Assembly (NCBI RefSeq): GCF_022539505.1
Contig: NC_061512.1
Coordinates: 246,714,510 to 246,778,509 of the forward strand
Reading direction: 5' to 3'
Source: Lolium rigidum
Lineage: Eukaryota > Streptophyta > Magnoliopsida > Poales > Poaceae
Length of the DNA stretch: 64,000 bases
Shown: positions 1 to 11,829 of the stretch, piece after piece
Layout of the letters: every line of letters begins with the position of its first letter
Numbering within the stretch: the first letter of the stretch is position 1
The notes under the pieces: generated by a model
What the model was told of the DNA's origin: nothing
The model's database searches: none
Seen by the model: only the letters and a program-made list of their open reading frames with translations
Made by a program: the position numbers and the translations under genes

Positions 1-1051
1 ATCGGTGGTGGTAGTAATAGAGAACCGATGGGTGGTTATTAGCGAGGGCCTCCGCGCGAGCCCTGTCATACTGAGTGTTGATCAATTCCATGTTGTGCGC
101 CCTAGCAAGGTACGCCCATGCTACCGGCACCTGGGCGGCGCCACGCCTACGCTCGAAGACTCCATTGTGGGTATGGTGGTGTGTTGCTGGTTACCTGCAA
201 GGGCCGCCGCGTGCGTCATGTTTGGCGGCTTGGGGAACCATGCCGCTACTTGGGCGGTGCCTCGTGTGGCGCCAGACTCCCCGACAACAAAGGTGTGAGA
301 TTCGTCTCTCGATCAAGAATTCGTGTTGTGCAGCGTGCCAGCGCCGAGGCTGGACGACCCTCCACGAAGCGCCTCGTTGGCTGCACCTGGTAGGAACTTG
401 CGCCCTTGGTAGCTAACGATGTTGAAGCCAGTCGGATGTCCAAGCAGGGCAGCTCCGATGCATACAGCTGTCGAAGTACGTTGTAGAGGCCGCGGTCGAG
501 GCCGATTGGTTGTTTGTGTGGCAAAACTGCATTGTCCGCGAGAAACCTGTTGTGGCGACCGGTGTAAGTGCCAGCAGGCTGTCCGTGCGGTGTGTCTCCA
601 TTGCCCATGAGAAGTGGAAGAGTGTTTGCCGGCCGGTGTTGAGGCCAACGGCATGTGCACACGGTACGGCTCTCCATTGCCCGTGCCGAGGCCGGTAGGC
701 ATAGACCTTCCGCGGCGTACATAAGTGGTGCGGCTAGAGCTGCCTATAACGTAGCCTACCTGCCTTACGAATGACAATTCTCTGTTGCCTGATATGGAAC
801 TTGAGATGGGGAAATGTATATGATCCAAGTATATAGCTCTGTTGCAAAGGAAACGAAAAGATGGTCTGTAAATTAATCAAATAAATATATGACCTTAAGG
901 AAGACTTGAGGAAAGTTGTTTGATAATGTCATCAGATCGTACGATATTTCATGATAGAAGTTGACCACTGTATATATTCTAAAATAGAAGGAAATGTTTT
1001 TTCCATTTATCTCCTTATGTTGATAACATTTCTATTACATCAAATGAATTT
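1..1051. other. No recognisable gene; GC-rich then AT-rich flank
   Basis: The first 760 bases are GC-rich and open in several frames on both strands, but no reading frame shows a motif I recognise and the frames overlap heavily. The remainder is AT-rich and featureless. It ends at the 5-base duplication GAAAC (1,052-1,056) that marks the insertion of the long LTR. It may be old transposon DNA. Confidence 0.5.
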
Positions 1052-2970
1052 GAAACTGTAACATCCCAAATTTCAAACAAAGAAGAAAATGAAATTCCTT
1101 TTTCCAAAAATGAGAACCAAGAAAAACTTTTATTACATCATGTGCTATGCATAGTGCTCATACCTAAACCTTGTGTTATTTGCCATGATTGTTTGTTTAT
1201 TGCATTGAACATATTTCCAAAACCCTAAACCCTAACCTTCTCAAAACCAAATAGGATCAAATATGAAGAAACTAAAATAAAATAAAAAAGACATATGTGG
1301 GCATATAGCCCTAGTATGCAAATATTGACCAATACCCTTCTTACCTTTCTAAATGGTTGTGAACCTTTGTTAGACCCCACTAAACCCTAAACCTTACTCT
1401 CCTTCTCACCATCAAATATTAAAACAAATAAAAAGAAATTAAATTAAAAAGAAAAGGCCTATGTACCTATGGCTATTTTTGGTAAAACTTTTACCTAGGC
1501 TTTTCTACCTTGATTAGATGTGTTGAAAACATCAACAAACTTAACCTAGTACTTACCAACCAAATCAAGTGAGAAACAAAAATAAAATAAACATATGCAT
1601 AAAGGCATATGTGGCACATAGCCATATTACCAAATCTTGACCTATGCACCTCTACTTTGCCCAAATGGTTTGAAACCAACACTAAACCCCATCTAACCCT
1701 AAATGGACCCTAGACCATGCCTAAGTAAAGCAAGAGGAAAAAAATAGAAGAATAAGAAAAATTGGAATATCATCTCATATGAGGCTATGGCCATTTTTGC
1801 AAATCCTTAACCAAGGCCACCATGGCTTGTGCCAATGCTTGTGAAACACCAATATATCAATAACAAACCCTTTTGCATCAAAGAAAAACAAATGAAAGCA
1901 AAGGAAATATCAAAATTCAACTACATATGATAATGGTCAAATTGAGCTTTTATATCATCATGCCCACTTTGAGCCCCTGGATTAGAAGATTCTTAAACTA
2001 AAACCTCTCACTTCTTTCCACCTTATCCAAGACCATATCAAGATGAACAATTCTTGTGTTGACCACCATGGTTGACTCTGCCTCCATTGCTTAAGATAAG
2101 GTTGACAAGTAGCAACTTTGAAATAGAGAGAAGATCATACCCATTTTGTGATTTCACAAAACTACACCATTTTGCACCACACCACCACCTTTATGCTTCA
2201 ACTATTATTTGAAGTCACTCCACCAAAATTCATTGAAAAATTTGAAAGTTTGTTTCTTGCGGCCATTTTACCGAGCACCTTGGGTGCACCATTCTACCAA
2301 CTCCCTACACTCAAAAACCCAGCAGATAATGGCCTAAACTAGCAAGCTTTGGTCATCAAATGTACTCTCCAGTACTCCCTCCTTCATGACAAATACCAGA
2401 GACGCACTATGGTACACATTTGCATCATCTTTCCACCATGCCGAGCATGACATGGCCACACACATGCTTTTCCTCTCCCTGCTCGAATCCAATGTACCAA
2501 ACCATGTCACATAGCCTCCCCTTGCTCTGCTGGACCTGCTCGACACGACCATCGACGAAGGAGACGCCGGCACTGGTTAGAACGATGCACGCCCAGGACG
2601 CCCAGTGACACGCCAGAGCGCGTCGCGACACGTCCTGGATGTGACAGTACACGCACGCGTTCCGTTGACCCCACGCTCGCCTCGACCTCTCCTCTCTCCT
2701 ACGCCATCACCAGGACACCAGCTACTCCCAAGACAACCTCATTGGCTCGCCGGCGCCCTGTAGACGACGACATGGTCGACGTCCTCCGCCACGGGTCCTG
2801 CAGTACACGACGTCGCCTCACCGCCTCAGTCCATCCCTGTCCTCGCCGTGACGCGCGCTAGCACCGCCTCGACATCGCCAACACTGTTGCGCCCTCGCCC
2901 GTGACGCTAGCCCACTGTAGCCATGTCGACGTCGACGACCTGCTGCGCGACCCGCAGCACCTCGCGCCCC

Positions 2971-2978
2971 TATAAAAG
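2971..2978 (+). promoter_or_regulatory. TATA box of the long LTR
   Basis: TATAAAAG lies in a GC-rich stretch just upstream of a CT-rich transcript-leader-like sequence (CTCCAATCTCCACAC). This fits the LTR's own promoter, with transcription starting roughly 30 bp downstream. No reading frame follows inside the window, because the internal domain has been lost. Confidence 0.6.
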
Positions 2979-3907
2979 GAGGGCTCCCGCGCCTCCAATC
3001 TCCACACTAACTCACCCCCCTCCTTCTTCTAGCTCGCCAAGACCCCTTCCCCTCCTCGATTGAGCCCTCAGTCGCCGGAATTTCACCGGAGTAGCCCGCC
3101 AGTACCCCGCAAGCTCGCCGAAGAATTCGTCCACCCCTGCCGCTCCCTCGACCACCGTTCGCCTCGCCGTCGTCGACAACGTCGAACGCCGCCGACGCCC
3201 AGCCTCGCCGGAGCCCAGGATTGCCGCCGACCCCCTTCCTCCGCTGTGCCAGTACCCCCTCTCGTTGACGTAGATGACGCATGTAAGCCGTCCGATCTGT
3301 CTTTAATCCTACGTCCCACACGCGCGCGTACCGCTTCGGTTTTAAAGAGGCACTGACTGGTGGAGCCCACCTGTCAGGCGGCCTGTGAGCGCGAGACGCG
3401 CAGTGGGCCGGCCTGCTTCGCTTTCTCCCCCTGGCCCAATACCGTTTCCCGCCTAAGCCCAGTTGATTTGAATTCGATTTAAATCTTTCAGTCAAATTGG
3501 TTGCAGATGCTTTACTAAAAATCAAATAACTTCAAATCCACCAAACCAAATTTGACAAATTGGATATTGTTGGAAAGCTTATGAAAAGCTCCATCCAACC
3601 CCACTGGTTAGAACCCTAGATATATTGTAGAATTTGAATAGTAAAAATAACAAGTAAGAAGGTTTTCCAAATTCAAATAAATTTATAAAATCAACCATAA
3701 ATGATTTTGAGGTGATTCCACCTCTCATAATTCACTTTTCAAGAACTCTAATTGTTTATGTAAAAAATGATATGGTTTCTTCATATGATCATGGGATAGA
3801 ATCAAAAATTGGCTATGTAGTCAATACTAGCCCGTTTAAATTATTTTCAAATTTAGGATTTCAAACCTATGAGGTGTAGCACCTCATTTAAAACATCTTC
3901 CCAAGTA

Positions 3908-4142
3908 CTACCTTCGTTTCAAGGAATAAGGCGCCCTCGTTTTACGAGCTTTTTCTTTGACCAAGAATTACTTTAAATAGATAACTATTGTTTGTATGAA
4001 TTAGTATCATTAAAAAGTGCATTTCAATACGAATCCAACGATACTATATACATATAATATAATCAAGATTTTGTTGCTCAATTTTTATGGTCAAAGTTCG
4101 TCTTGGAATACGCGTGCGCCTTATTCCGTGAAACGGAGGTAG
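3908..4142. mobile_element. Stowaway-type MITE inside the solo LTR
   Basis: A 235-bp element flanked by TA on both sides (3,906-3,907 and 4,143-4,144). Its ends are inverted repeats: CTACCTTCGTTTCAAGGAAT at the left and ATTCCGTGAAACGGAGGTAG at the right. TA duplication, small size and CTMCCTYCGT-like ends are typical of Tc1/mariner-derived Stowaway MITEs of grasses. It encodes nothing. Confidence 0.85.
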
Positions 4143-6064
4143 TATTATGAAGTAATGTGGTGACCCTTGTTGCATGGTCTCATCCTTGCTCACTTGAGGA
4201 TCTTAAATCAAAGTAGTATTTAAATTGCATTAGATGATGAATCTCATTTAAATCATTTTTCTCAAATGATAAATGTGAAGTATTGACCTTGGTCAACATG
4301 ATCTCACATTTATGAATTGAGGAGATTAAATCTTAATAAGATTCAATGAGAGGAATTTATTTCTCCAAACTAAAGAGAAACCCTAATCCACATTTCAATG
4401 GGAGGAAATTATTTTCTTAACACTAAGTAAGAAAACCCTAGCTTAATGTTGAGTAATGTTAGGTGATGATGCTAGATCATTTGTGTGAGCCATTAAGGTT
4501 AATTAAGTCTACTTAAGTATTGTTTGGTGATTGTATCCTCGTATTCGTTTATAGACGCTAGTACCAGAGACTATCAAGAGGATGAGGTATTCTACCAAGA
4601 AGAGGAAGAGAACTTTGATCACTACCCCAATCAAGGCAAGCTAATATTCTTGCAAGTTGCCCTAGTGCAAAGCTCTACAAGAGCAAGGCACCATTACCTT
4701 CTACTTTATGCTTAATGATCCCATCCCAAGTTTACCTTACAAGTTTTTGATTTGGTTTATCAAAGTTTATTTTTGATTCATGATTCACTTGGTCTAGTTA
4801 TGGAGTAGTACAAGAGCATCACACTTAGCCTAGAGAGCTACAAGTTAATTAGTACCCCTCATGAGTAGTTGCTAGTGCTAAAACTAAAAGTGACTAATTT
4901 AGATGGGAACTTGTGAAAACCTTGGAATGATGAGTCATTCTATTGAAAGATTTTGAAGGTGAATATGACTTGTGAATGACTTGGTGAAATTTACCAAAAA
5001 TTGATGGTTGAGTTCGGATGCGATACCATTCCAATTCTTAAGTACCCCCACAATACCTGAATCTGGGTAAGGCTTAGCTAGAAACTTATGTATTTTAGTA
5101 TGGTTCCCTCTGAACAAGCGTCATCGGGGTTATGCCGAGGCTGCCTCCATTGAAAGTGAAATGACGTGAAATGAGGTGAATGTCCTACCCAAGCCCTGTG
5201 CAGTTCCCGGGTTGCGATTGGCTCTCACCGGGAGGCCAAGCTCATGGGGAGAGGTGCCTATACTAGGGTATGTAAATGAAAGGTTATGATTGGTAGTTCG
5301 CGCACTGAGTGCGATAAATCAGGGCCAGTTACCCCTGACGGACTATTGCAATTATTGTGGCACACGTGTACGACCTCTGCAGAGTTTAAACTATTCGAAT
5401 AGCCGCGTCCGCGGTCATGGACAGTTGGAAAGGCCATACTGTTCCGTCATCAGAACTTTTCTAAAAATATGAATGGTGACTTGTGACTTGAATTGAAACG
5501 TGACTTTGACTTTGAATCACAACAGAGTTGTGGGAATGACACTAATGTTCCCACTTGAGTTAAGTTAGGCAAATGAGGAGTCTTTGTTTACTAAATGCTT
5601 ATGAAATAAAACTGGCTTTATGAAAATAAACCTAGAGCTTAGAACCCCATTGATATAATTGTTAGTGCTTACACTAGTATTAGTTTTCGAGTACTTTAAA
5701 GTACTCATGGCTGTGTCCCTGGCTATTCAAATGGCCAGACTATGAAGATGAGCCCCAGTACCAGGATGAAGGACAGCAGGACGTCTACGACAACTAGGAC
5801 CACTCCTGACGTCAACAGTTGCCTGTGGAGCAGATGGACTACTACTACGCTACTTCCGCTGTGTGTTATGTAATTGATCAGTAGATCAAGTGTTGTAGTG
5901 AGACTGGATCATGTGATCCTTTTTAATGTAAGACTATTATGGTGTTGTAATGAATGATGTTCTGTGATATCAATCTATTATGTCTCGCAAAAACAATATT
6001 CCTGGGATTGCGATGAATGGCATAATAGGCATCTAGACTTAAAAATCCGGGTGTTGACAGAAAC

Positions 6065-7320
6065 CCTGTTGCAAGTCAAATCATGGTTGTCATCTAAATT
6101 TGACAAGAATTATATGGGGCATGCTTCCTACGTGTTGGGAGTGTAAATACATAGGGATAGGAAAAATAGAATATTGGGCCCGATTCAAACGGAATATCTA
6201 AATAATGCACTTAGGAAACTCTATGAAATAAAGCATTCTAATTACTATACCTATATTTAAGTGAATTAAACACTGTGAGAAAATGTGTGCTAGAAATTCC
6301 AAGAAAGGAAGTTAATGAGCAATATGCCTTCTTCATTTGTATTGGGTTCTTTGATGTATGGTATGTTATTTATCAGACCTGATATGTACTATGAAGTTGG
6401 AATTCTTTGTCGATATACAAATAAACATGGAATAACTTAACGAAAGCAAATGAAGAATGGTCAACGCAAGAAAAGGAATAATGGTTAGTGGAAAGCTACA
6501 TCAATTTCAACATTGGCACGATTTAATTGTTTCGCTTAGTTAGGTCTTGTCCATCATGTAATTCTTCTAATGACATGATCCCATTGTCAATTTGCTACAC
6601 ATGTCTATGGTTAGAAAATCTGAACCATTATTAACCAAAGAACTAGTCTATTAGAGGCTTACTAGAGACACCGTGTTATTTACAAACCACACAAGAATTA
6701 GAGGTTTCTCTTAACACAATTATAGCATGGATTATATAAAAAATTCATGAACACTAATATATGGTAATAATTTTATTATTATTTTCTATACGGTAAATTT
6801 TCAACAAAATCGAGGTCGGTCAGCTAGGAGTGCGTTGTGTTGGGAAATTTTGGCATGCATCGGGAAGCAGAAGTGGGAGGCAGGCGATGGGCAGCTGGGG
6901 CCCTCCTAATGCAAGAACAAGCGTAGTAATGTAGTAATGCATGGTCAGTCATCACATTCAACATTAAATAAAAGGCAAATTGACAAAATTCTCAGCGCGA
7001 GTGGTTTATGCATAACAATGATTACACGCTGCCAATCACCAGGAATGGTATCTAGTTGTACTCTTATAAAAAAAATACATCACACGTTTCATAATAGTCA
7101 GAAAATGCATCGCACGGTTTCTTAATAAATCATAACAATAACAATACATGTTGCATAATCATAAGAAACTGCATTACAGGTTTCATAAATCAAAACAAAA
7201 TTCACCACCAAGGTTCACAACCACAAAATGATACAACATAATGTTTAGAATAATAACATGATACAACAGAATTTAAGAGTTCGTGTTATTCATCCAAATT
7301 CATATACTAAAGGGAGGCTA
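6065..7320. other. AT-rich intergenic DNA without recognised features
   Basis: This resumes the DNA that held the solo LTR. I see no coding frame of note, no clear repeat boundaries and no RNA gene. Short repeated phrases such as CATCRCACGKTTTCATAA around 7,075-7,180 hint at an old degraded repeat. Confidence 0.45.
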
Positions 7321-7326
7321 ACTTCT

Positions 7327-7610
7327 GATGAGTGGAGCGAGGCCCGTCGCCTGTAGGCTTGGGCCTGTCGTACGGTACGGATCGTTGGCACCGCCTATAT
7401 ATACATCTTGTAAGCCGCCGGCTAGTGTTTATCAGATTAAAAGATAACCCACGATGTTTGTAAACACTCCCCGATATAGTGAAATTTTGTTGGCTGGCGC
7501 CCGTGGTTTTTTCCCCTTCTGTGTTGGAAGGGGTTTTCCACGTTAAATCTTGTGTCTCCGCTACGTTTACCTTTATCGTTCTACATTATTTGCTTGTCGC
7601 TTTTATAACA
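7327..7610 (+). mobile_element. Probable 5' LTR (3' part) of a Ty1/copia element
   Basis: The end is set by ...TTATAACA at 7,610 followed two bases later by the primer site. A TATA box (TATATATA, 7,396-7,403) lies inside. The left border is not certain: TGATGAGTGG at 7,327 is one candidate but no target duplication could be matched. No 3' LTR of the same family is seen downstream, so the element is truncated. Confidence 0.5.
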
Positions 7611-7612
7611 AG

Positions 7613-7625
7613 TGGTATTAGAGCC
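7613..7625 (+). other. Primer-binding site, initiator tRNA-Met type
   Basis: TGGTATTAGAGCC differs by one base from the usual plant copia primer site TGGTATCAGAGCC, complementary to the 3' end of initiator tRNA-Met. It starts two bases after the LTR end and 27 bases before the gag start codon, the normal arrangement. Confidence 0.85.
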
Positions 7626-7651
7626 TATGTTTCAATCTAGGGTTTTGCGAC

Positions 7652-8164
7652 ATGTCTTCCTTGAAGTTCGATCTACCGCAGCTGGATTATACCACGAGAT
7701 TTTCTCTGTGGCAAGTAAAGATGAGGGCGATCCTTACCCAATCTTCTGATCTGGATGAAGCTCTTGATGGATTTGGCAAGAAAGATGCCAAGACCTAGAC
7801 CGACGATGAAAAGAGGAAAGACCGTAAGGCTTTTTCATTAATTCAGCTTCATCCATCCAACAATATCTTGCAGGAAGTGCTGGCTGAGAAATCCGCAGCA
7901 GCGCTGTGGTTGAACTGGAATCGATCTGCATGTCCAAAGATCTAACCAGTAAGATGCACGTGAAGATGAAGTTGTTCTCGCACAAGCTGCAAGAAGGTGT
8001 GTCAATGATTAATCACATGTCGATCTTTAGAGAGATCGTTTCTGATTTGTTGTCCATGGAGCTATATTATGATGATGAGGATCTCGCTCTTATACTGTTA
8101 GTCTCGTTGCCTAATTCTTTTGCGAATTTTCGAGACACCTTGTTATATAGCCATGATGAACTAA
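7652..8164 (+). pseudogene. Ty1/copia gag, truncated and broken
   Basis: From the ATG at 7,652 the reading begins MSSLKFDLPQLDY, the usual opening of copia gag proteins of the UBN2/Retrotran_gag_2 type, whose product would package the RNA in a virus-like particle. A TAG at 7,796-7,798 interrupts the frame where a Trp codon is usual. About 35 codons later the reading has to shift near 7,905 to continue through LESICMSKDLTSKM and the conserved YDDEDLALILLVSLP segment. The gene then stops abruptly at 8,164, where an inverted gypsy LTR fragment begins, so the zinc knuckle, protease, integrase and reverse transcriptase are absent. It cannot be functional. Confidence 0.85.
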
Positions 8165-8706
8165 TGATGACCCACAAGTATAGGGGGTGTATCATAGTAC
8201 TTTTGATAAATAAGAGTGTCGAACCCAACGAGGAGCAGAAGGTGTTGACAAGCAGTTTCGATGAAGGATTCACTGTAAATGCTCACAGACAAGTATTCAG
8301 GGGGTTTTGGTATAGCAGTTAAATAAAATACAAGTAAGTAAAATGCGAGAGTAATAATTGCAGCGAGTGGCCCAATCCTTTTTAGCACAAAGGACAAGCC
8401 GGTTTGTTTACTTATGATGACCAAATGTTCTTGAGGACACACGGGAATTTAGTCTAGTACTTTCGCTTCATATATTTGATTAATCTTCATTGTTTTGATA
8501 AGTGTTGTGTGGATGAACCTATGCTAATGCACCGCCCTTCCTAGGACTAATACGTACTTATGATTAAACCCCTTTTTTTGAAAAAGTTGTGATTAAACCC
8601 CTTGTAAGCATCCGCAAATACAAGAAAAGTAATTAAGATAAATCTAACCACAGCCTTAAACTCTGAGATCCTGCTATCACTCATGCATCGATATACCAAC
8701 GGGGGT
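8165..8706 (-). mobile_element. Gypsy LTR fragment (3' end of LTR), inverted
   Basis: This is the reverse complement of the last 0.5 kb of the Athila-type LTR that ends at 25,909. It starts TGATGACCCACAAGTA and matches that LTR closely down to the position corresponding to about 25,395. It sits inside the copia gag and is cut off at 8,706 by a forward LTR. The rest of this LTR copy is not seen. Confidence 0.85.
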
Positions 8707-10078
8707 TGATACGTCTCAAACGTACCTATAATTTCTTATGTTCCATGCTACTTCTACGATGATACTCACATGTTTTATACACACTTTATGTCATTATTAT
8801 GCATTTTCCGGCACTAACCTATTGACAAGATGCCGAAGAGCCGATTGTTCGTTCTCGCTGTTTTTGGTTTCAGAAATCCTACAAAGGAAATATTCTCGGA
8901 ATTGGACGAAATCAACGCCCAGGGTCTTATTTTTCCACGAAGCTTCCAGAAGACCGAAGGGGATACGAAGTGGGCCGATGAGGCGCCGACACCACAGGGT
9001 CGCGCGGCCTGGGAGGGGCCCACGCCGCCCTATGGGGTGGGCCCCTCGAGCGTCCCCCGACTCTGCCCCTTCTCCTATATATTTTCTCCGTCGCGAAAAC
9101 CCTATTACCAAGAGCCGCGATACGAGAAAAGATCCAGAGACGCCGCCGCCGCCAATCCCATCTCGGGGGATTCAGGAGATCGCCTCCGGCACCCTGCCGG
9201 AGAGGGGAATCATCACCCGGAGGACTCTACATCACCGTGCCCGCCTCCGGACTGATGCGTGAGTAGTTCATCCTTGGACTATGGGTCCATAGCAGTAGCT
9301 GGATGGTTATCTTCTCCTCTTGTGCTATCATGTTTAGATCTTGTGAGCTGCCTATCATGATCAAGATCATCTATTTGTAATGCTACATGTTGTGTTTGTT
9401 GGGATCCGATGAATATGGAATACTATGTCAAGTTGATTATTGATCTATCATATATGTGTTGTTTATGATCTTGCATGCTCTCTGTTGCTAGTAGAGGCTC
9501 TGGCCAAGTTGATACTTGTAACTCCAAGAGGGAGTTTTTATGCTCGATAGTGGGTTCATGCCTCCATTGAATCTGGGACGGTGACAGAAAGTTCTAAGGT
9601 TGTGGATGTGTTGTTGCCACTAGGGATAAAACATCGATGCTTTGTCTAAGGATATTTGTGTTGATTACATTACGCACCATACTTAATGCAATTGTCTGTT
9701 GTTTGCAACTTAATACTGGAAGGGGTACGGATGCTAACCTGAAGGTGGACTTTTTAGGCATAGATGCATGCTGGATAGCGGTCTATGTACTTTGTCGTAA
9801 TGCCCAAATAAATCTCATAGTAGTCATCATGATATGTATGTGCATTGTTATGCCCTCTTTATTTGTCAATTGCCCAACTGTAATTTGTTCACCCAACATG
9901 CTATTTCTTATTGGAGAGACACCACTAGTGAACTGTGGACCCCGGTCCATTCTTTTACATCTGAATACAATCTATCGCAAACATTGTTCTTTACTCGTTC
10001 TTCGCATACAAACATCATTTTCCACACCATACATTTAATCCTTTGTTACAGCAAGCCGGTGAGATTGACAACCTCACT
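8707..10078 (+). mobile_element. Forward gypsy LTR (TGATACGTCTC family), running into gap
   Basis: It starts TGATACGTCTCAAACGTA. Over the first 550 bp it matches the LTR at 63,156-64,000 and, inverted, those at 18,752, 23,693 and 25,910. The later part matches, inverted, the LTR at 62,146-63,155. By comparison with that copy about 115 bp of LTR should remain when the sequence enters the N gap at 10,079. Short ORFs in the GC-rich part around 8,800-9,250 recur as open frames only because the LTR is repeated; they carry no protein motif. Confidence 0.8.
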
Positions 10079-10178
10079 NNNNNNNNNNNNNNNNNNNNNN
10101 NNNNNNNNNNNNNNNNNNNNNNNNNNNNNNNNNNNNNNNNNNNNNNNNNNNNNNNNNNNNNNNNNNNNNNNNNNNNNN
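10079..10178. other. Assembly gap (100 N)
   Basis: Exactly 100 N, the conventional size for a gap of unknown length. It separates an LTR of one family from the gag of an element whose 3' LTR is of another family, so sequence order across it should not be trusted. Confidence 0.95.
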
Positions 10179-10182
10179 GGTA

Positions 10183-10737
10183 ATGTTATTATTGATAATT
10201 TCTATGCAAGACTTTCTTTTGAAGACAAGACCTTTGCTGGATACTTCTTGTTCTCGATCATTCACGCGCAACAAAGAAGAGTTTAAAAGGGACCTTCTTA
10301 ATCGGATCCAGGAAAATACCGAAGGATGGGAGAACGACAAAGATAGAGAATCGTGTATAAATTATGATTACAAATGCATTGAAGCTTTTATGGATACTGA
10401 TAAATTTCATAATATGAGTGCTACTTATGGTCTTGATTCTCAAGTTGCTACAAATCTTTATAAAGCTTTTGCCTCTCATTATGAATTGCCTAAGAAGAAT
10501 TTTGATAAGTTTCATGAACCGTATAAAGATAAAATTGATTCATCTATAAATAAATGTGTTGTAGTTGAAACTCGTGGATCATGTTATTCCCGAAGCTTAT
10601 ATTGAAAAAACTCCTTTCCCTGCTAAAATGAAGGAGTACTCGTTATAAATAGTGCGGTTCATAAAAGTGAAAAGAAACCTATAGAACCTGAAGAACAAAT
10701 AAAAGTTGAACCTGCTGTTGCAATAGTTAAAGATCTT
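10183..10737 (+). pseudogene. Athila-lineage gag, C-terminal remnant
   Basis: The reading is rich in Asp, Lys and Asn and runs without a zinc knuckle straight toward the protease, as in Athila-lineage gypsy elements of grasses. A frameshift near 10,580 and a second near 10,645 (with TAA between them) break the frame; reading continues in frame into the protease domain at 10,738. The 5' part of gag, the leader and the primer-binding site fall in the N gap or are missing. No start codon can be assigned. Confidence 0.7.
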
Positions 10738-11829
10738 GTGACTGAAAATGTGGAGGATGGTCATATTATTTTTTGTGAAGATGCTTATAATATTGTTTCA
10801 CATCCTAATAAGTCTAAGAAAGCTAGTGTTCCTATGCTATCTGTTAGAATTGGAGATCATTGTTATTATGGTTTATGTGATATTGGTGCAAGCATTAGTG
10901 CTATTCCTTATGAGCTTTACACGGAGATTATGCACGAAATTGGTTCTTGTGAACTTGAAGATATTGATGTGGTAATTCGGCTGGCTAATAGAGAGACTAT
11001 CTCTCCAATTGGTATTGTTCGAGATGTGGAAGTTTTATGCGGTAAGATTAAATATCCCGCTGACTTTTTGGTACTTGGTTCTGCTGCTAGTAAATATTGT
11101 CCTATCATTTTTGGTAGACCTTTTCTAAATACTTGTGGAGCTATTATAGATTGCAAGAAAGAGAAAATTTTGACTAAATTTGCCGGTGAATCTTATGAGT
11201 TTAACTTCTCTAAATTTACCAAAACTCCTTATAAAGCTGATTCACCTAATAATGATTATAGAGTTGAACAGTGTGCATCTATTGCTCTCGCTCCTAATAA
11301 CCCTTTGCAGCAACATTTGGAGAATAGTGAGGGTGAAGTTTTTAGGGAAGAAAGAAATGAGCTTGATGAAATTTTTCTCCGTCAACCTATTCTTAAGCAT
11401 GATTTACCGGTAGAAGATCTGGGTACAACACCGCCACCAAAGGAAGATCCTGTCTTTGATTTAAAACCATTACCTGATAATCTTAAATATGCTCATATTG
11501 ATGATAAGAAAATATATCTTGTTATTATTAGTTCTAAGCTTACAGAGTTTGAAGAAGAAAGGTTATTGGAAATATTGAAGAAACACCGAGGTGCTATTGG
11601 CTACACTCTTGATGACTTGAAGGGGATTTCTCCCTCTATTTGCCAACACACCATTAATATGGAAGATGATGCAAAGCCTGTTGTTGAACCTCATCATCGT
11701 TTAATTCCTAAGATGAAGGATGTGGTAAGAAATGAGGTATTAAGACTTCTTGAAGCTGGTATTATATATCCTATTGCTGATAGTAGATGGGTCGATCCTG
11801 TGCATTGTGTTCCTAAAAAGGAGGAATGA
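10738..11829 (+). pseudogene. Athila-lineage polyprotein: aspartic protease and linker
   Basis: This 363-codon stretch holds a retropepsin-like domain with the active-site motif DIGAS (around residue 49), where D-[ST]-G-A is usual, followed by the hydrophobic flap region and a conserved IIFGRPFLNT segment. A charged linker then leads to the start of reverse transcriptase (HRLIPKMKDVVRNEVLRLLE). It ends at TGA 11,827-11,829, in frame with the continuation at 11,830, so this looks like a single Gly-to-stop mutation. Protease would process the gag-pol precursor. Confidence 0.85.

Larger units (their letters stand above)
1057..6059 (+). mobile_element. Solo LTR of about 5 kb, LARD-like retrotransposon family
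   Basis: The segment begins TGTAACATCCC and ends GGGTGTTGACA, so it has the TG...CA borders of an LTR. It is flanked on both sides by GAAAC (1,052-1,056 and 6,060-6,064), a perfect 5-bp target-site duplication. There is no internal domain between the duplications, so this is a solo LTR left by recombination between two LTRs. At 5,003 bp it is far longer than most LTRs. Such lengths are known for grass LARD families such as Sukkula, and membership there is a guess. It has a GC-rich middle with a TATA box at 2,971 and short CCCTAAA runs near its start. A Stowaway MITE is inserted at 3,908. No ORF in it looks real. Confidence 0.85.

Noticed and set aside
246..828. Long open frames on the minus strand in the first kilobase
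   Set aside because: Overlapping frames in GC-rich DNA, no motif, no plausible start context and no conserved pattern.
1200..1400. CCCTAAACCCTAACC-like runs suggesting telomeric DNA
   Set aside because: Only two or three imperfect units appear, inside a defined LTR; they are common phrases in plant LTRs and promoters.
8738..9262. Frames of 140-174 codons inside the forward LTR
   Set aside because: They fall in the GC-rich LTR block and recur wherever the LTR does, in both directions, with frames shifted between copies.
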